From Gammaproteobacteria bacterium (GTDB taxonomy: Bacteria; Pseudomonadota; Gammaproteobacteria; Pseudomonadales; Azotimanducaceae), in NCBI GenBank assembly GCA_028821515.1, contig JAPPGA010000073.1, positions 1 to 52,447 on the forward strand: DNA of 52,447 bases, written 5' to 3'. A program made the position numbers and the translations under genes. The notes below the pieces were generated by a model, which was not told the origin of the DNA, searched no databases, and worked only from the letters and a program-made list of their open reading frames with translations. How positions within the stretch are numbered: the first letter of the stretch is position 1; the number at the start of each line of letters is the position of its first letter. This document shows, piece by piece, positions 1 to 11,135 of this stretch.

Positions 1-353
1 CCCTGCATCCAGTTCTTCGCCGTCTTGCCGTCGCGCCAGCGGGGGAGATTGGCTTGGAACGTCGCTTCGGCCGCCTTGCGGAAGGTGGGTATCCTCGTCC
101 GTCGTTTCTCTGCCAGGGGGTTCCGGCCATTGGCAATCGCCAGTCGATTCTCGATGGCGCGTTCTCGAGCGTGGGCGAGCGAGATCAGTGGATATGGGCC
201 GAGACCGATGTCATGCCGGCGTCCATCGATCACGATCCGCTGGATCCACGACTTGGTTCCGGACGGCGTGACGTTGAGGTAAAGCGTGTCGCCATCGCCA
301 TATCGACCAGGAACCAGAGCCCTCCGAACCGCCGCAGCTGTCAATTTCGCCAC
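1..353 (-). CDS. Tyrosine-recombinase integrase, N-terminal part (runs off the window)
   Basis: The minus strand is open from a GTG at 353 to the window edge. The translation begins MAKLTAAAVRRAL and continues with PGRYGDGDTLYLNV, SGTKSWIQRIVIDGRR and DIGLGPYPLISLAHARERA. This is the arm-type DNA-binding domain (DUF4102) of P4-like phage and island integrases; the catalytic domain would lie to the left of the window. The family cuts and rejoins DNA between a phage or island and a chromosomal att site, often a tRNA 3' end. The gene starts about 150 bp beyond the 3' end of tRNA-Leu and reads away from it, the usual arrangement at an island border. Start choice rests on the conserved MAKLT opening; no strong ribosome binding site is visible. 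Domain identity is clear; whether the full gene is intact cannot be seen. Confidence 0.85.
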   Translation of the reverse strand, partial: MAKLTAAAVRRALVPGRYGDGDTLYLNVTPSGTKSWIQRIVIDGRRHDIGLGPYPLISLAHARERAIENRLAIANGRNPLAEKRRTRIPTFRKAAEATFQANLPRWRDGKTAKNWMQ

Positions 354-502
354 GCCATACCCACATTCATACCCACACAATGGGTGAGATTCTGCGCGAA
401 GTCGGGAAACCTGTCAAGATCACCTTCTTCGTTTTTTGATAAATAAAACAGTTAGTTAAACGACCAAATGAGGCGAAATGAGACGCGGTGAAATGGCGAG
501 TT
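354..502. other. Probable island border / attachment region
   Basis: This AT-rich stretch separates the integrase start from the tRNA-Leu 3' end. It includes a T-run at 432-437 and, near 467-500, imperfect direct repeats of the type GAAATGRGRCG at about 11-bp spacing, which could be integrase arm sites. The att core itself would be expected in the tRNA 3' end (about 503-525). No gene was seen. Confidence 0.4.
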
Positions 503-589
503 TGGTGCCTGGGGAGAGACTCGAACTCTCACGGGGTTGCCCCCACCAGATTTTGAGTCTGGCGCGTCTACCAATTTCGCCACCCAGGC
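503..589 (-). tRNA. tRNA-Leu (anticodon CAA)
   Basis: Read on the minus strand, the acceptor stem GCCTGGG (from 589) pairs with CCCAGGC, followed by discriminator A and an encoded CCA (503-505). The anticodon arm is CCAGA / CTCAAAA / TCTGG, giving anticodon CAA for UUG. A long variable arm (TGGGGGCAACCCC region) marks a class II tRNA, and the T arm carries GTTCGAGTC. The 3' end faces the integrase, so this gene is the likely integration target. Confidence 0.95.
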
Positions 590-674
590 GCGAAGGAGGC
601 GGGTCGGCAATGTATCTGCGGGCCGAGCCAGGGTCAACGCCGGCCCGCCCGCGGTCCCGCCACGCAATTCTGAA

Positions 675-751
675 GGGACACCCACCTTCGCGATTCTGAA
701 GGGACACCCGCGATTCTGAAGGGACACCCACAATTCTGAAGGGACACCCAC
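675..751 (+). repeat. GGGACACCCA repeat cluster 1 (4 units)
   Basis: Cores start at 675, 701, 721 and 741 (GGGACACCCAC, with GGGACACCCG at 701). Each is preceded by the same spacer, ATTCTGAA. Spacings of 26, 20 and 20 bp are not multiples of 3, as expected for non-coding sequence. The cluster lies between tRNA-Leu and the efflux operon, just upstream of the adaptor gene. Confidence 0.85.
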
Positions 752-803
752 CTTTGGGACGAGGCTTCCGGCCGATATGGGCGTACCATAGGAGGCGTTG
801 GGA

Positions 804-1895
804 ATGGAGATTGGCGTGCGTTGGGCAGGGTCCTGCGTAGTGATGCTCCTCTTGAGCGCGGGCTGTAGCGACGAAGAGGCCGAGGGTTCATCGCGGGGTG
901 GGTTTGGCGGACCTCCGCTGGTGGTCACCAAAGTGGCAACGGTCCGCTCCATCGCGGACATCGTCGAGGCGATCGGTACGACGCAGGCGAACGAGTCGGT
1001 GACCGTTACGGCGAAGGTTACCGACTCGATCCGGCACGTCCGCTTCGACGACGGCGATTTCGTGCGGGAGGGCGATGTCCTGGTCGAGCTTACCAACGAA
1101 GAGCAGACCGCCCTGCTGCAGGAGGAGGAGGCCGGCAGGGAGGACGCCCAGAACCAGTATGACCGGCTGAAGGACCTGCTCGAGCAGCGCAGCATCCCGG
1201 TTTCCGACGTGGATGAGGCGCGCGCCCGGCTGGCCGCTGCCGAGGCGCGTTACCAGGCCACCGTCGCGCGCCTGGACGACCGGCTGATCCGCGCCCCCTT
1301 CACGGGCCTGCTTGGTTTCCGCGAGGTGAGTGCCGGAACGCTCATCACTCCGGGTACGCCCATCACGACCCTGGACGACATTTCGGTGATCAAGCTCGAC
1401 TTCGCATTGCCCGAGGTGCATCTCGGCGTCGTGCATCCCGGACTCTCCCTGACCGCCGCAAGCGCGGCTTTCCCCGGCCGGTCCTTCGCCGCTTCGGTTC
1501 GCACGGTCGGCTCGCGGGTCAACCCGGTCACCCGGGCGGTGACCGTGCGTGCGCACATCGACAATCCGGACGCACTCCTGCGGCCTGGCATGTTGATGAC
1601 GGTGAAGCTGACGACTGCGAGCCGCAACGCCCTCATGGTTCCCGAGACGGCCCTGGTGCAGCGCGGCATGGAGACGTTCGTCTACGCGGTAACGGATGGA
1701 CGCGCGGTAATGACGACGATCGATCTCGGCATCCGCCGCGATGGTTGGGCGGAAGCGCGCGCGGGTATTACGCCGGGACAGGAAGTGGTGGCCGAAGGCG
1801 TCATGAAGGTCCGGGACGGTGGCCCGGTGCGCCGTGCCGGACAGGTCGGGGCGAATCCGGGTGCCGCTCCCCGGGGAAGCGCCGGATCGGGCTAG
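804..1895 (+). CDS. RND efflux periplasmic adaptor (membrane fusion lipoprotein)
   Basis: A 363-aa HlyD/AcrA-type adaptor that would link an inner-membrane RND pump to an outer-membrane channel. The N-terminus is a lipoprotein signal with lipobox LSAGC (Cys21), followed by the barrel-sandwich hybrid halves. An alpha-hairpin rich in E, A and R lies around residues 95-150, then RLIRAPFTGLLGFREVSAG, typical of the family, then a beta-barrel and membrane-proximal domain ending in a Gly/Ala tail. ATG 804 is chosen because GGAGG at 791-795 sits 8 nt upstream; a TTG at 798 is too close. The pump gene follows after 7 nt. No outer-membrane factor gene is adjacent. The exported substrate cannot be told from sequence. 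Confidence 0.92.
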   Translation: MEIGVRWAGSCVVMLLLSAGCSDEEAEGSSRGGFGGPPLVVTKVATVRSIADIVEAIGTTQANESVTVTAKVTDSIRHVRFDDGDFVREGDVLVELTNEEQTALLQEEEAGREDAQNQYDRLKDLLEQRSIPVSDVDEARARLAAAEARYQATVARLDDRLIRAPFTGLLGFREVSAGTLITPGTPITTLDDISVIKLDFALPEVHLGVVHPGLSLTAASAAFPGRSFAASVRTVGSRVNPVTRAVTVRAHIDNPDALLRPGMLMTVKLTTASRNALMVPETALVQRGMETFVYAVTDGRAVMTTIDLGIRRDGWAEARAGITPGQEVVAEGVMKVRDGGPVRRAGQVGANPGAAPRGSAGSG

Positions 1896-1902
1896 CTGCG
1901 CC

Positions 1903-4900
1903 ATGTGGTTGTCCGACACATCCGTCAAGCGGCCGGTATTCGCCACCGTCATCAGCCTGACCCTGGTGGCCTTCGGCGTCCTTTCATTCAACCTCTTGCC
2001 GTTGCGGGAATACCCGGACGTGACGCCGCCGGTGATTTCCATCAGCACCTCCTATCCGGGCGCGTCTTCTGACGTCGTCGAAAGCCGCGTCACCACGGTG
2101 ATCGAGGACCAGATCAGCGGCATCGAGGGCGTAAAGGCAGTGCGTTCGTCGAGTACCGACGGCAGCTCGCGCATCAACATCGAGTTCGGCCTCCACCGCG
2201 ATATCGACGGCGCCGCGAACGACGTCCGCGACCGTGTCTCGCGGGCCGTGCGCTGGTTGCCGGAAGACGTGCGCCCGCCGGAGATCCGCAAGCAGGACTC
2301 CGATGCCCGCCCCGCCATGTACATCAACGTGCGGAGCTCGGAGATGAGCCGCATGGAGCTCACCGACTACACCGAGCGGTACATCGCCGACCGCTTAGCG
2401 GCGATCCCCGGCGTTGCCAATGCCGGTGTGCGCGGGGCGCGTCCGGCAATGCGGATCTGGGTGGACCGGCTGGCACTCGCGGCCCGGAACCTCACGGTCG
2501 CCGACATCGAGTCGGCATTGCGCCGCGAAAACCTGGAACTCCCGGCGGGCCGCCTCGAGACCGCGGACCGGGAATTGACGGTCCGGCTCGCGCGCGGTTA
2601 CCAGTCCGCGGAGGACTTCCGGGAGCTGGTGATCGCGCGAGGCGAAGACGGTCACCTGGTGCGCCTGGGCGAGGTGGCGACCGTCGAGGTGGCGCCGCTG
2701 GACCACCGCTCGATCTTCCGGGCCAACGGCCTGCCGACGGTCAGCATCGGAATCATCAAGCAGTCGAAGGCGAATACGCTCGAGACGCTGGAGCAGGTCG
2801 GAGCGGAGATCGAAAAGCTCAACGAGGCGATCCCGGACCACATGCGGATCACGACGGGATCCGACGACTCGGTGTTCATCCGCGCGGCGATCAACTCGGT
2901 CTACCGCACCATCGCCATCACCACCGTGCTGGTAAGCCTGGTCATCCTCGTGTTCCTGGGCTCGGTTCGGACCATGGCGATTCCGGCCGTCACGATCCCG
3001 GTGTGCCTGGTATCGGCGTTCATCGCCCTGGCGGCATTCGGCTTCACCGTGAACCTGATCACCCTGCTCGCCCTCGTGCTGTCCATCGGGCTCGTGGTGG
3101 ACGATGCCATCGTCGTGCTGGAGAACATCCACCGGCGGATCGAGGAGGGGGAGACGCCCCTGGTGGCCGCGTACAACGGCACGCGCCAGGTCGGTTTCGC
3201 CGTGATCGCCACCACCGCGGTATTGGTGGCGGTGTTCACGCCGATCATGTTCCTCACCGACAACATCGGCGTCATCTTCGGGGAACTGGCGGTGACCATC
3301 GCAGCGGCGGTGGTGTTCTCGAGCGTCCTCGCGCTGTCGCTGACGCCGGTCATGTGCTCCAAGTTGCTGCGCGCCTCAGGCCGCGAAAACCGGCTTTCGC
3401 GGTGGATCGACGGTGGCTTTTCCCGGCTGAGAACGGGCTACATCGGCGTCCTGCGCGTACTCATCCGGCAACGCTGGATCGCGGTGCTGGCGGCGGCCGG
3501 CACGCTGACCGGGGCATGGTTCCTGCTCAATGCAGTTCCGCGGGAGTACGTCCCCGAGGAGGACCAGGGCGCGTTCATGGCGATGTTCTCGGGGCCGGAG
3601 GGCATGGGCATCGAGCGCATGAAGCGGGAAGCCCTGAAACTCGAGCTTCCGGCCAGGCAGATGATCGACGAGGGCCTGGCGCAGGTCGTCGTGATGGCCG
3701 TTCCCGGGTGGGGCGGCAATTCGTCCAACAGCGGCGTGATCATGGTCGTGATGAAGCCCTGGGGAGAGCGCGAGATCACCACCAGGGACGCCGCGACGCG
3801 CATCAACGCCGCGTGGCGGAACATCCCCGATGTGCGTGCCTTCGCATTCGTGCGTTCGGGCCTGTCCCGCATGGGCGGGGGCCGGCCCGTACAGTTCGTG
3901 CTCGGCGGTCCCGACTACGAGACCCTCGCAGAGTGGCGGGACCACATCTTCGAGCGGGCGCGCGAGTTTCCGGGTCTGCAGCGCCTCGACAGCGACCTCA
4001 AGGAGACCCAGCCCCAGGCCGTGGTGCGGATCGACAAGAACCGCGCGGCCGCGCTCGGGGTCTCGGTCCAGAACATCGGCAGGACGCTCTCGACGATGAT
4101 GAGCGAACAGCGGATCACGACCTACGTCAAGGACGGCGAGGAGTACGACGTCATCCTCCAGGCCCGCGACGACCAGCGCGCGAACGCGGAAGACCTTTCG
4201 AACATCTACGTACGATCGGATTCCACCGGCGAGCTGGTGCCGCTGGCCAACCTCATCCGGGTCGACGAACAGGCCGCCCCCGGCTCGCTCAACCGCTACA
4301 ACCGGCTGCGCGCCGTCACCATCACGGCAGGCCTGGCGCCGGGCACCGCCCTCGGCGAAGCGCTCGAGTTCCTGGAACGGGTCGTGCGGGAGTCGTTCCC
4401 GGACCAGGCGCGCATCGACTACCAGGGCGAGTCCCTGGAATACAAGGAGACGAGTGGCAGCCTGGCGTTCACCTTCGGACTTGCGCTGCTGATCGTCTTC
4501 CTGGTCCTTGCCGCGCAGTTCGAGAGCTTCGTGCATCCGCTGGTCATTCTCGTCACGGTCCCGCTGGCGGTGGCGGGCGCGTTGCTCGGCCTTTATCTCA
4601 CGGGAATGTCGATCAACATCTTCAGCCAGATCGGCATCGTCATGCTGATCGGGATCGCCGCCAAGAACGGCGTGCTGATCGTCGAGTTCATCAACCAGAT
4701 GCGCGATGCCGGCCGCTCCTTCGAAGACGCGATCATCGAAGCGTCGGGGATTCGCCTGCGGCCCGTCGTCATGACCACGATCTCCACGATCATGGGCTCG
4801 ATCCCGCTGATTCTCGCGACGGGGGCGGGCGCGGAAAGCCGCATGGTACTCGGCACCGTGGTGTTCTCCGGGGTGTCGCTCGCGACCTTCCTGACGCTCT

Positions 4901-4998
4901 TTATCGTGCCGTCGTTCTACGCGCTGCTCGCGCGCCGCACCGGGTCGCCGCAGTCCGTGTCGCGCCGGCTGGCGAGCCACCTGGGAGGCGCGAGTTAG
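1903..4998 (+). CDS. RND multidrug efflux transporter (AcrB/MexB-like, HAE1 family)
   Basis: A 1031-aa inner-membrane proton/drug antiporter of normal family length. It starts MWLSDTSVKRPVFATVIS, the usual cytoplasmic start and first helix, then has the porter domain with LPLREYPDVTPPVISIST. The transmembrane helix 4 motif GLVVDDAIVVLENI carries the paired Asp residues of the proton relay. The second half repeats the fold, with LVLAAQFESF and GIAAKNGVLIVEFINQMR. ATG 1903 follows the adaptor stop by 7 nt, so the two are co-transcribed. The frame stays open upstream to 1819, but that segment overlaps the adaptor gene. Substrates are unknown. Confidence 0.95.
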   Translation: MWLSDTSVKRPVFATVISLTLVAFGVLSFNLLPLREYPDVTPPVISISTSYPGASSDVVESRVTTVIEDQISGIEGVKAVRSSSTDGSSRINIEFGLHRDIDGAANDVRDRVSRAVRWLPEDVRPPEIRKQDSDARPAMYINVRSSEMSRMELTDYTERYIADRLAAIPGVANAGVRGARPAMRIWVDRLALAARNLTVADIESALRRENLELPAGRLETADRELTVRLARGYQSAEDFRELVIARGEDGHLVRLGEVATVEVAPLDHRSIFRANGLPTVSIGIIKQSKANTLETLEQVGAEIEKLNEAIPDHMRITTGSDDSVFIRAAINSVYRTIAITTVLVSLVILVFLGSVRTMAIPAVTIPVCLVSAFIALAAFGFTVNLITLLALVLSIGLVVDDAIVVLENIHRRIEEGETPLVAAYNGTRQVGFAVIATTAVLVAVFTPIMFLTDNIGVIFGELAVTIAAAVVFSSVLALSLTPVMCSKLLRASGRENRLSRWIDGGFSRLRTGYIGVLRVLIRQRWIAVLAAAGTLTGAWFLLNAVPREYVPEEDQGAFMAMFSGPEGMGIERMKREALKLELPARQMIDEGLAQVVVMAVPGWGGNSSNSGVIMVVMKPWGEREITTRDAATRINAAWRNIPDVRAFAFVRSGLSRMGGGRPVQFVLGGPDYETLAEWRDHIFERAREFPGLQRLDSDLKETQPQAVVRIDKNRAAALGVSVQNIGRTLSTMMSEQRITTYVKDGEEYDVILQARDDQRANAEDLSNIYVRSDSTGELVPLANLIRVDEQAAPGSLNRYNRLRAVTITAGLAPGTALGEALEFLERVVRESFPDQARIDYQGESLEYKETSGSLAFTFGLALLIVFLVLAAQFESFVHPLVILVTVPLAVAGALLGLYLTGMSINIFSQIGIVMLIGIAAKNGVLIVEFINQMRDAGRSFEDAIIEASGIRLRPVVMTTISTIMGSIPLILATGAGAESRMVLGTVVFSGVSLATFLTLFIVPSFYALLARRTGSPQSVSRRLASHLGGAS

Positions 4999-5097
4999 CC
5001 GCGCCGGCCGCGCTTGCCGTTCAAGAAACCCCGACCCGGTAGCAGCGTGGGCGTGACCCGCAGGAACTCGTTTTCGGCGGCGCACGGCATCATCAAG

Positions 5098-5121
5098 CCG
5101 TATATACTTCGGTATACACGG
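5098..5121. promoter_or_regulatory. Palindromic operator of the toxin-antitoxin operon
   Basis: An imperfect inverted repeat: CCGTATA on the left matches TATAC-A-CGG on the right across TACTTCGG. It contains a possible -10 box, TATACT (5103-5108), and ends 14 nt before the antitoxin start, so repressor binding would block the promoter. AbrB-type antitoxins commonly autoregulate in this way; binding here is inferred. Confidence 0.6.
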
Positions 5122-5135
5122 TTGAGGGATTTGCC

Positions 5136-5366
5136 ATGCATGCGCTAAAGGTCCACAAGGTCGGAAACTCATTGAATCTGCGCCTCCCGAAGGAGGCGGC
5201 GAATGCGCTGCGAGTCAGCGAAGGCGATGTCGTCCATCTGACCGAAACGGCTGATGGGGGATACCTGATCACGCCCTACGATCCCGGGTTCGAGCGCCAG
5301 ATGAAGCTTGCCGAGAAGGGCATGAAGGAGTACCGGAACGCGTTGCGTGAACTCGCCAACAAGTAG
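5136..5366 (+). CDS. AbrB/MazE-type antitoxin
   Basis: A 76-aa protein opening MHALKVHKVGNSLNLRLPKE, the swapped-hairpin AbrB DNA-binding fold (residues 1-45, with VSEGDVVHLTE). A helical C-terminal tail (residues 50-76) probably wraps the toxin. GAGGG at 5124-5128 sits 7 nt before ATG 5136. The stop codon overlaps the GTG start of the Doc toxin by one base, indicating tight translational coupling. The product should neutralise the toxin and repress its own promoter through the upstream palindrome. Confidence 0.9.
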   Translation: MHALKVHKVGNSLNLRLPKEAANALRVSEGDVVHLTETADGGYLITPYDPGFERQMKLAEKGMKEYRNALRELANK

Positions 5367-5749
5367 TGGCCACGAACTGGTTGAGCAGGGCAGCCGTCCT
5401 GGCGATGCACGAACGGCTGCTCGCGGATCATGGGGGAAGCCCGGGTCTGCGCGATCCCGGCCTGCTTGACTCTGCCCTTGCTCGAGCCCGAAACCTCCAG
5501 ACGTACGGCACTCCCGATACATGCGACATGGCCGCCGCATACGCCGTGGGGATCATCCGCAACCACCCCTTCGTGGACGGCAACAAGCGTACCGGCTTCA
5601 TGGCCGCCTACGTGTTCTTGGCTGAGAACGGAAGGCAGTTGAGGGCGCCCGAAGTGGAGGTTGTACAGACTGTGACCCTGCTTGCCGCGCGCCAAATCGA
5701 CGAAGCTGAATTCGCTGCCTGGTTGCGCGAGCACGGCGAGCCGACCTGA
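5366..5749 (+). CDS. Doc/Fic-family toxin
   Basis: A 127-aa Fic-fold protein of Doc size with the active-site motif HPFVDGNKRTG at residues 67-77. This matches HxFx(D/E)GNKR: the His is the catalytic base, the acidic residue binds metal and the GNKR loop binds phosphate. P1 Doc phosphorylates EF-Tu and stops translation, and other Fic enzymes AMPylate targets; the activity here is inferred from the family. The GTG start at 5366 overlaps the antitoxin stop. No visible defect suggests inactivation. The pair has a transfer-prone, plasmid-addiction-type character and lies between chromosomal housekeeping blocks. Confidence 0.92.
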   Translation: MATNWLSRAAVLAMHERLLADHGGSPGLRDPGLLDSALARARNLQTYGTPDTCDMAAAYAVGIIRNHPFVDGNKRTGFMAAYVFLAENGRQLRAPEVEVVQTVTLLAARQIDEAEFAAWLREHGEPT

Positions 5750-5813
5750 GGATCCCAGAGCACCAGGCGGTCCCGTCGCGATACAATGCCGTTTCCGTTG
5801 GTCGGTACAGCCA

Positions 5814-8256
<2,443 letters not shown>

Positions 8257-8308
8257 CCGGCTCATCCGCGTCGTGGCCTTGAGCGGCGTCGTCAAGCGGT
8301 AGAGAGAC

Positions 8309-10198
8309 GTGTTCGGCGAGGACCTCCTGGGCGGGCGGCGACCCACGCGCCGTCCACCGAATCGCTATCCCCTGTGGCGCTACCTGCTCATCGTTTCGAT
8401 CATCGCGCTGGGCATGATCTACGCGGCGCCGAACCTGTACCCGCCTGACTACGCCCTGCAGATCGCCCCGGAGAGTTCCGGGCGCTTCGTCAGCCAGTCG
8501 ATGATCGACGCCAGTGTCGCCGCGCTCGAGGACGCGGGCGTCGGCGTGATCCGGGGCGAGGTCACGCCCACCGGCGGCCTGATCCGCGTCGAAACCAACG
8601 AGGACCAGTTGCGGGGCCGGGCCGTGCTCGACGACCAGCTCAACCCGAGCAACACGGAGCGGGCCTACGTCATCGCGCTGAACCTGGCTTCGACGACCCC
8701 CGCCTGGCTCGAGGGTATCGGCGGCAAGCCGATGGCCAAGGGCCTCGATCTCTCCGGCGGCATTCGCTTCCTGCTCGAGGTGGACATCGACAGCGCCATC
8801 GGCAAACGCCTCGACGACGAGGCGAGCAACGTCAGGAGCGAGCTGCGCGATGCCCGTATCCGGTACGCCCGCACGGAGGAACTGGTGCGCGACCAGGCGA
8901 TCAGGATCGGGTTCACCAACGCCGAGATGCGCGACCGCGCGATCGAGCAGTTGCGGGAGGACTACGGGCCGCCCAACTACACGATGGACGAGCAGGTGGT
9001 CGACGGCCGGCCGGGCCTGGTCATTGAAGTCGACGCCGCCTACATCGACGAGATCGAGGACTACGCCGTCACGCAGAACATCGTCAGCCTGCGCAACCGG
9101 GTCAACGAGCTGGGCGTTTCGGAGCCGTTGGTGACGAAACTGGGGAGCAGCCGCATCGAGGTCAACCTCCCCGGCGTGCAGGACTCGTCCGAGGCCAAGC
9201 GCATCCTCGACAAGTTCGCCAATCTCGAGATCCATCTGGCGGCGTTTCCGGACGACCGCCCCTCGGAAGTCGAAGAGATGCCCTACGAAGGCCGCGTCGA
9301 GCGCATCCGGAGGGAAGTCGTGGTCACGGGGGACCGCGTGACCAATGCGATGCAGGACTTCGACCCCGAGACGCAGCTGCCCCAGGTCAGCATCACGCTC
9401 GACAGCATCGGCGGTGACCGCATGCACGACGCGACGCGCGACAATATCGGGCACCCGATGGCCATCGTCTTCATCGAGCAGAAGCCGATCAAGCAGGAGG
9501 ACGGTTCCGTGGTGCTGCGGGACGAGCGCCGCCTGATCAGCGTGGCCACGATCCAGGCGGCTCTCGGCTACCGCTTCCGCATTACCGGCCTGTCGATGCG
9601 GGAAGCCCAGGACCTCGCCCTGCTGTTGCGGGCCGGGGCGCTGGCGGCGCCGATGCGCATCGTCGAGGAGCGGACCGTGGGCGCCTCCCTCGGCGAGCAG
9701 AACATCGAGCGCGGCATGTATTCCGTCGTCGCGGGGTTCCTGCTCGTGCTCCTCTTCATGCCGATCTACTACAAGGTGTTCGGTCTGGTCGCCGACCTCG
9801 CGCTGACCCTGAACCTGGTGATCCTGGTGGCCGTGATGTCCCTGCTCGGCGCAACGCTGACGCTGCCCGGCATCGCCGGGATCGTGCTCACCGTGGGCAT
9901 GGCGGTGGACGCGAACGTGCTGATCTTTTCCCGCATCCGCGAGGAACTCGCCCGCAGTCCGCCGCAACAGGCGATCCAGGCGGGCTACGACCGCGCCTTC
10001 CTGACCATTCTCGACGCCAACGTGACGACGCTGTTCGTGGCGCTGATCCTGCTCAGCATCGGCAGCGGCCCGGTGGCCGGCTTCGCGATCACGCTGGCCA
10101 TCGGCATCGTGACGTCGATGTTCACCGCCATCATGGGCTCGCGGGCGCTCATCAACCTGATTTACGGTGGCCGAACGCTCACCAAACTTCGCATCTAG
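8309..10198 (+). CDS. secD: Protein translocase subunit SecD
   Basis: A 629-aa inner-membrane protein that, with SecF, uses the proton-motive force to pull secreted proteins into the periplasm. It has an N-terminal helix (about residues 25-42), a large periplasmic P1 region with the motif KGLDLSGGIRFLLEVD, and five C-terminal helices including GIAGIVLTVGMAVDANVLIFSRIREE, typical of the SecD/RND fold. GTG 8309 is the best start because it precedes the conserved RYPLWRYLLI; AGAGAG lies immediately upstream. secF follows after 13 nt. Confidence 0.96.
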   Translation: MFGEDLLGGRRPTRRPPNRYPLWRYLLIVSIIALGMIYAAPNLYPPDYALQIAPESSGRFVSQSMIDASVAALEDAGVGVIRGEVTPTGGLIRVETNEDQLRGRAVLDDQLNPSNTERAYVIALNLASTTPAWLEGIGGKPMAKGLDLSGGIRFLLEVDIDSAIGKRLDDEASNVRSELRDARIRYARTEELVRDQAIRIGFTNAEMRDRAIEQLREDYGPPNYTMDEQVVDGRPGLVIEVDAAYIDEIEDYAVTQNIVSLRNRVNELGVSEPLVTKLGSSRIEVNLPGVQDSSEAKRILDKFANLEIHLAAFPDDRPSEVEEMPYEGRVERIRREVVVTGDRVTNAMQDFDPETQLPQVSITLDSIGGDRMHDATRDNIGHPMAIVFIEQKPIKQEDGSVVLRDERRLISVATIQAALGYRFRITGLSMREAQDLALLLRAGALAAPMRIVEERTVGASLGEQNIERGMYSVVAGFLLVLLFMPIYYKVFGLVADLALTLNLVILVAVMSLLGATLTLPGIAGIVLTVGMAVDANVLIFSRIREELARSPPQQAIQAGYDRAFLTILDANVTTLFVALILLSIGSGPVAGFAITLAIGIVTSMFTAIMGSRALINLIYGGRTLTKLRI

Positions 10199-10211
10199 GG
10201 GACTTGCGGGG

Positions 10212-11135
10212 ATGAGAAAGACCAACTTCGACTTCATGGGCAAGCGGATGATCGCCGCCGGCGTGTCCGGGTTCCTGCTGGTCGCCTCCGTCGTCGCTCT
10301 CGTGGCGGTTGGACTGAATCGGGGTCTCGATTTCACCGGCGGCGCCCTGGTCGAGGTGGGCTTCGCCGCTCCGGTGGTCCCCCAGGAGGTCCGGGAGCAG
10401 CTCGAGAGTGCGGGTTTCGCCAACGCGGTGGTGCAGAACTTCGGCTCGGAGACGGACATCCTGATCCGCGTGCCGCCACGGGCCGGCGTGGATCAGTCCA
10501 CCGTGGGCGACGAGATCCTGGTGATGCTCAGAAGCAGCTACGGGGAAGTCGCGCTCCGCCGCTCCGAAGTGGTGGGTCCGGCAGTCGGCGAGGAACTGAC
10601 GGAGAAGGGCGGCATCGCCATGCTCGTGGCGCTGGCGGTGGTGATGCTCTACATCATGTTCCGTTTCACGGGCAAGTTCGCCATCGGCGCGGTGACCGCC
10701 CTGGCCCACGACGTGATCGTGGCCCTCGGCGCGTTCGCCGTTTTCCGGTGGACATTCAACCTGGCCGAACTCGCGGCGATTCTCGCCGTCATCGGCTACT
10801 CGCTGAACGACACCATCGTCGTCTCGGACCGGATCCGGGAGAACTTCCGCATCGTCCGCCGTGGCAAGCCCGTCGACATCATCAACCAGTCCCTGAACGA
10901 GATGCTCGGCCGGACGTTGGTGACATCGTTGACGACACTCCTGGTCCTGGTGGCGCTGCTGCTGGCCGCCGGAGAGCAGATACGCGGCTTCGCGACGGCG
11001 CTCACCATCGGCGTGGTGGTAGGTACGTATTCGTCGATCTATGTCGCGGCGAGCATGCTGCTCGCGCTCGGCATATCGAAGGAGGACCTGACCCTGCCCG
11101 AGAAGGAAGGCCAGGACGACAAGCTCGTACCCTAA
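10212..11135 (+). CDS. secF: Protein translocase subunit SecF
   Basis: A 307-aa partner of SecD. It starts MRKTNFDFMGKRMIAAGVSG and carries NRGLDFTGGALVEVGF, the SecF hallmark, and later AVIGYSLNDTIVVSDRIREN in the fourth helix. Six membrane segments are recognisable. ATG 10212 follows a G-rich stretch (GCGGGG); the frame is open to 10167 inside secD. Its stop overlaps the stop of the convergent suhB gene by 3 nt, leaving no room for a terminator between them. Confidence 0.96.
   Translation: MRKTNFDFMGKRMIAAGVSGFLLVASVVALVAVGLNRGLDFTGGALVEVGFAAPVVPQEVREQLESAGFANAVVQNFGSETDILIRVPPRAGVDQSTVGDEILVMLRSSYGEVALRRSEVVGPAVGEELTEKGGIAMLVALAVVMLYIMFRFTGKFAIGAVTALAHDVIVALGAFAVFRWTFNLAELAAILAVIGYSLNDTIVVSDRIRENFRIVRRGKPVDIINQSLNEMLGRTLVTSLTTLLVLVALLLAAGEQIRGFATALTIGVVVGTYSSIYVAASMLLALGISKEDLTLPEKEGQDDKLVP

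Noticed and set aside
25-446. Two overlapping plus-strand open frames at the left end
   Set aside because: They lie antisense to a clear integrase N-terminal domain on the minus strand and show no family features.
3003-5172. Long alternative frames on both strands across the RND transporter gene
   Set aside because: High-GC shadow frames with Arg/Gly/Pro-rich translations; the transporter frame carries all conserved motifs.
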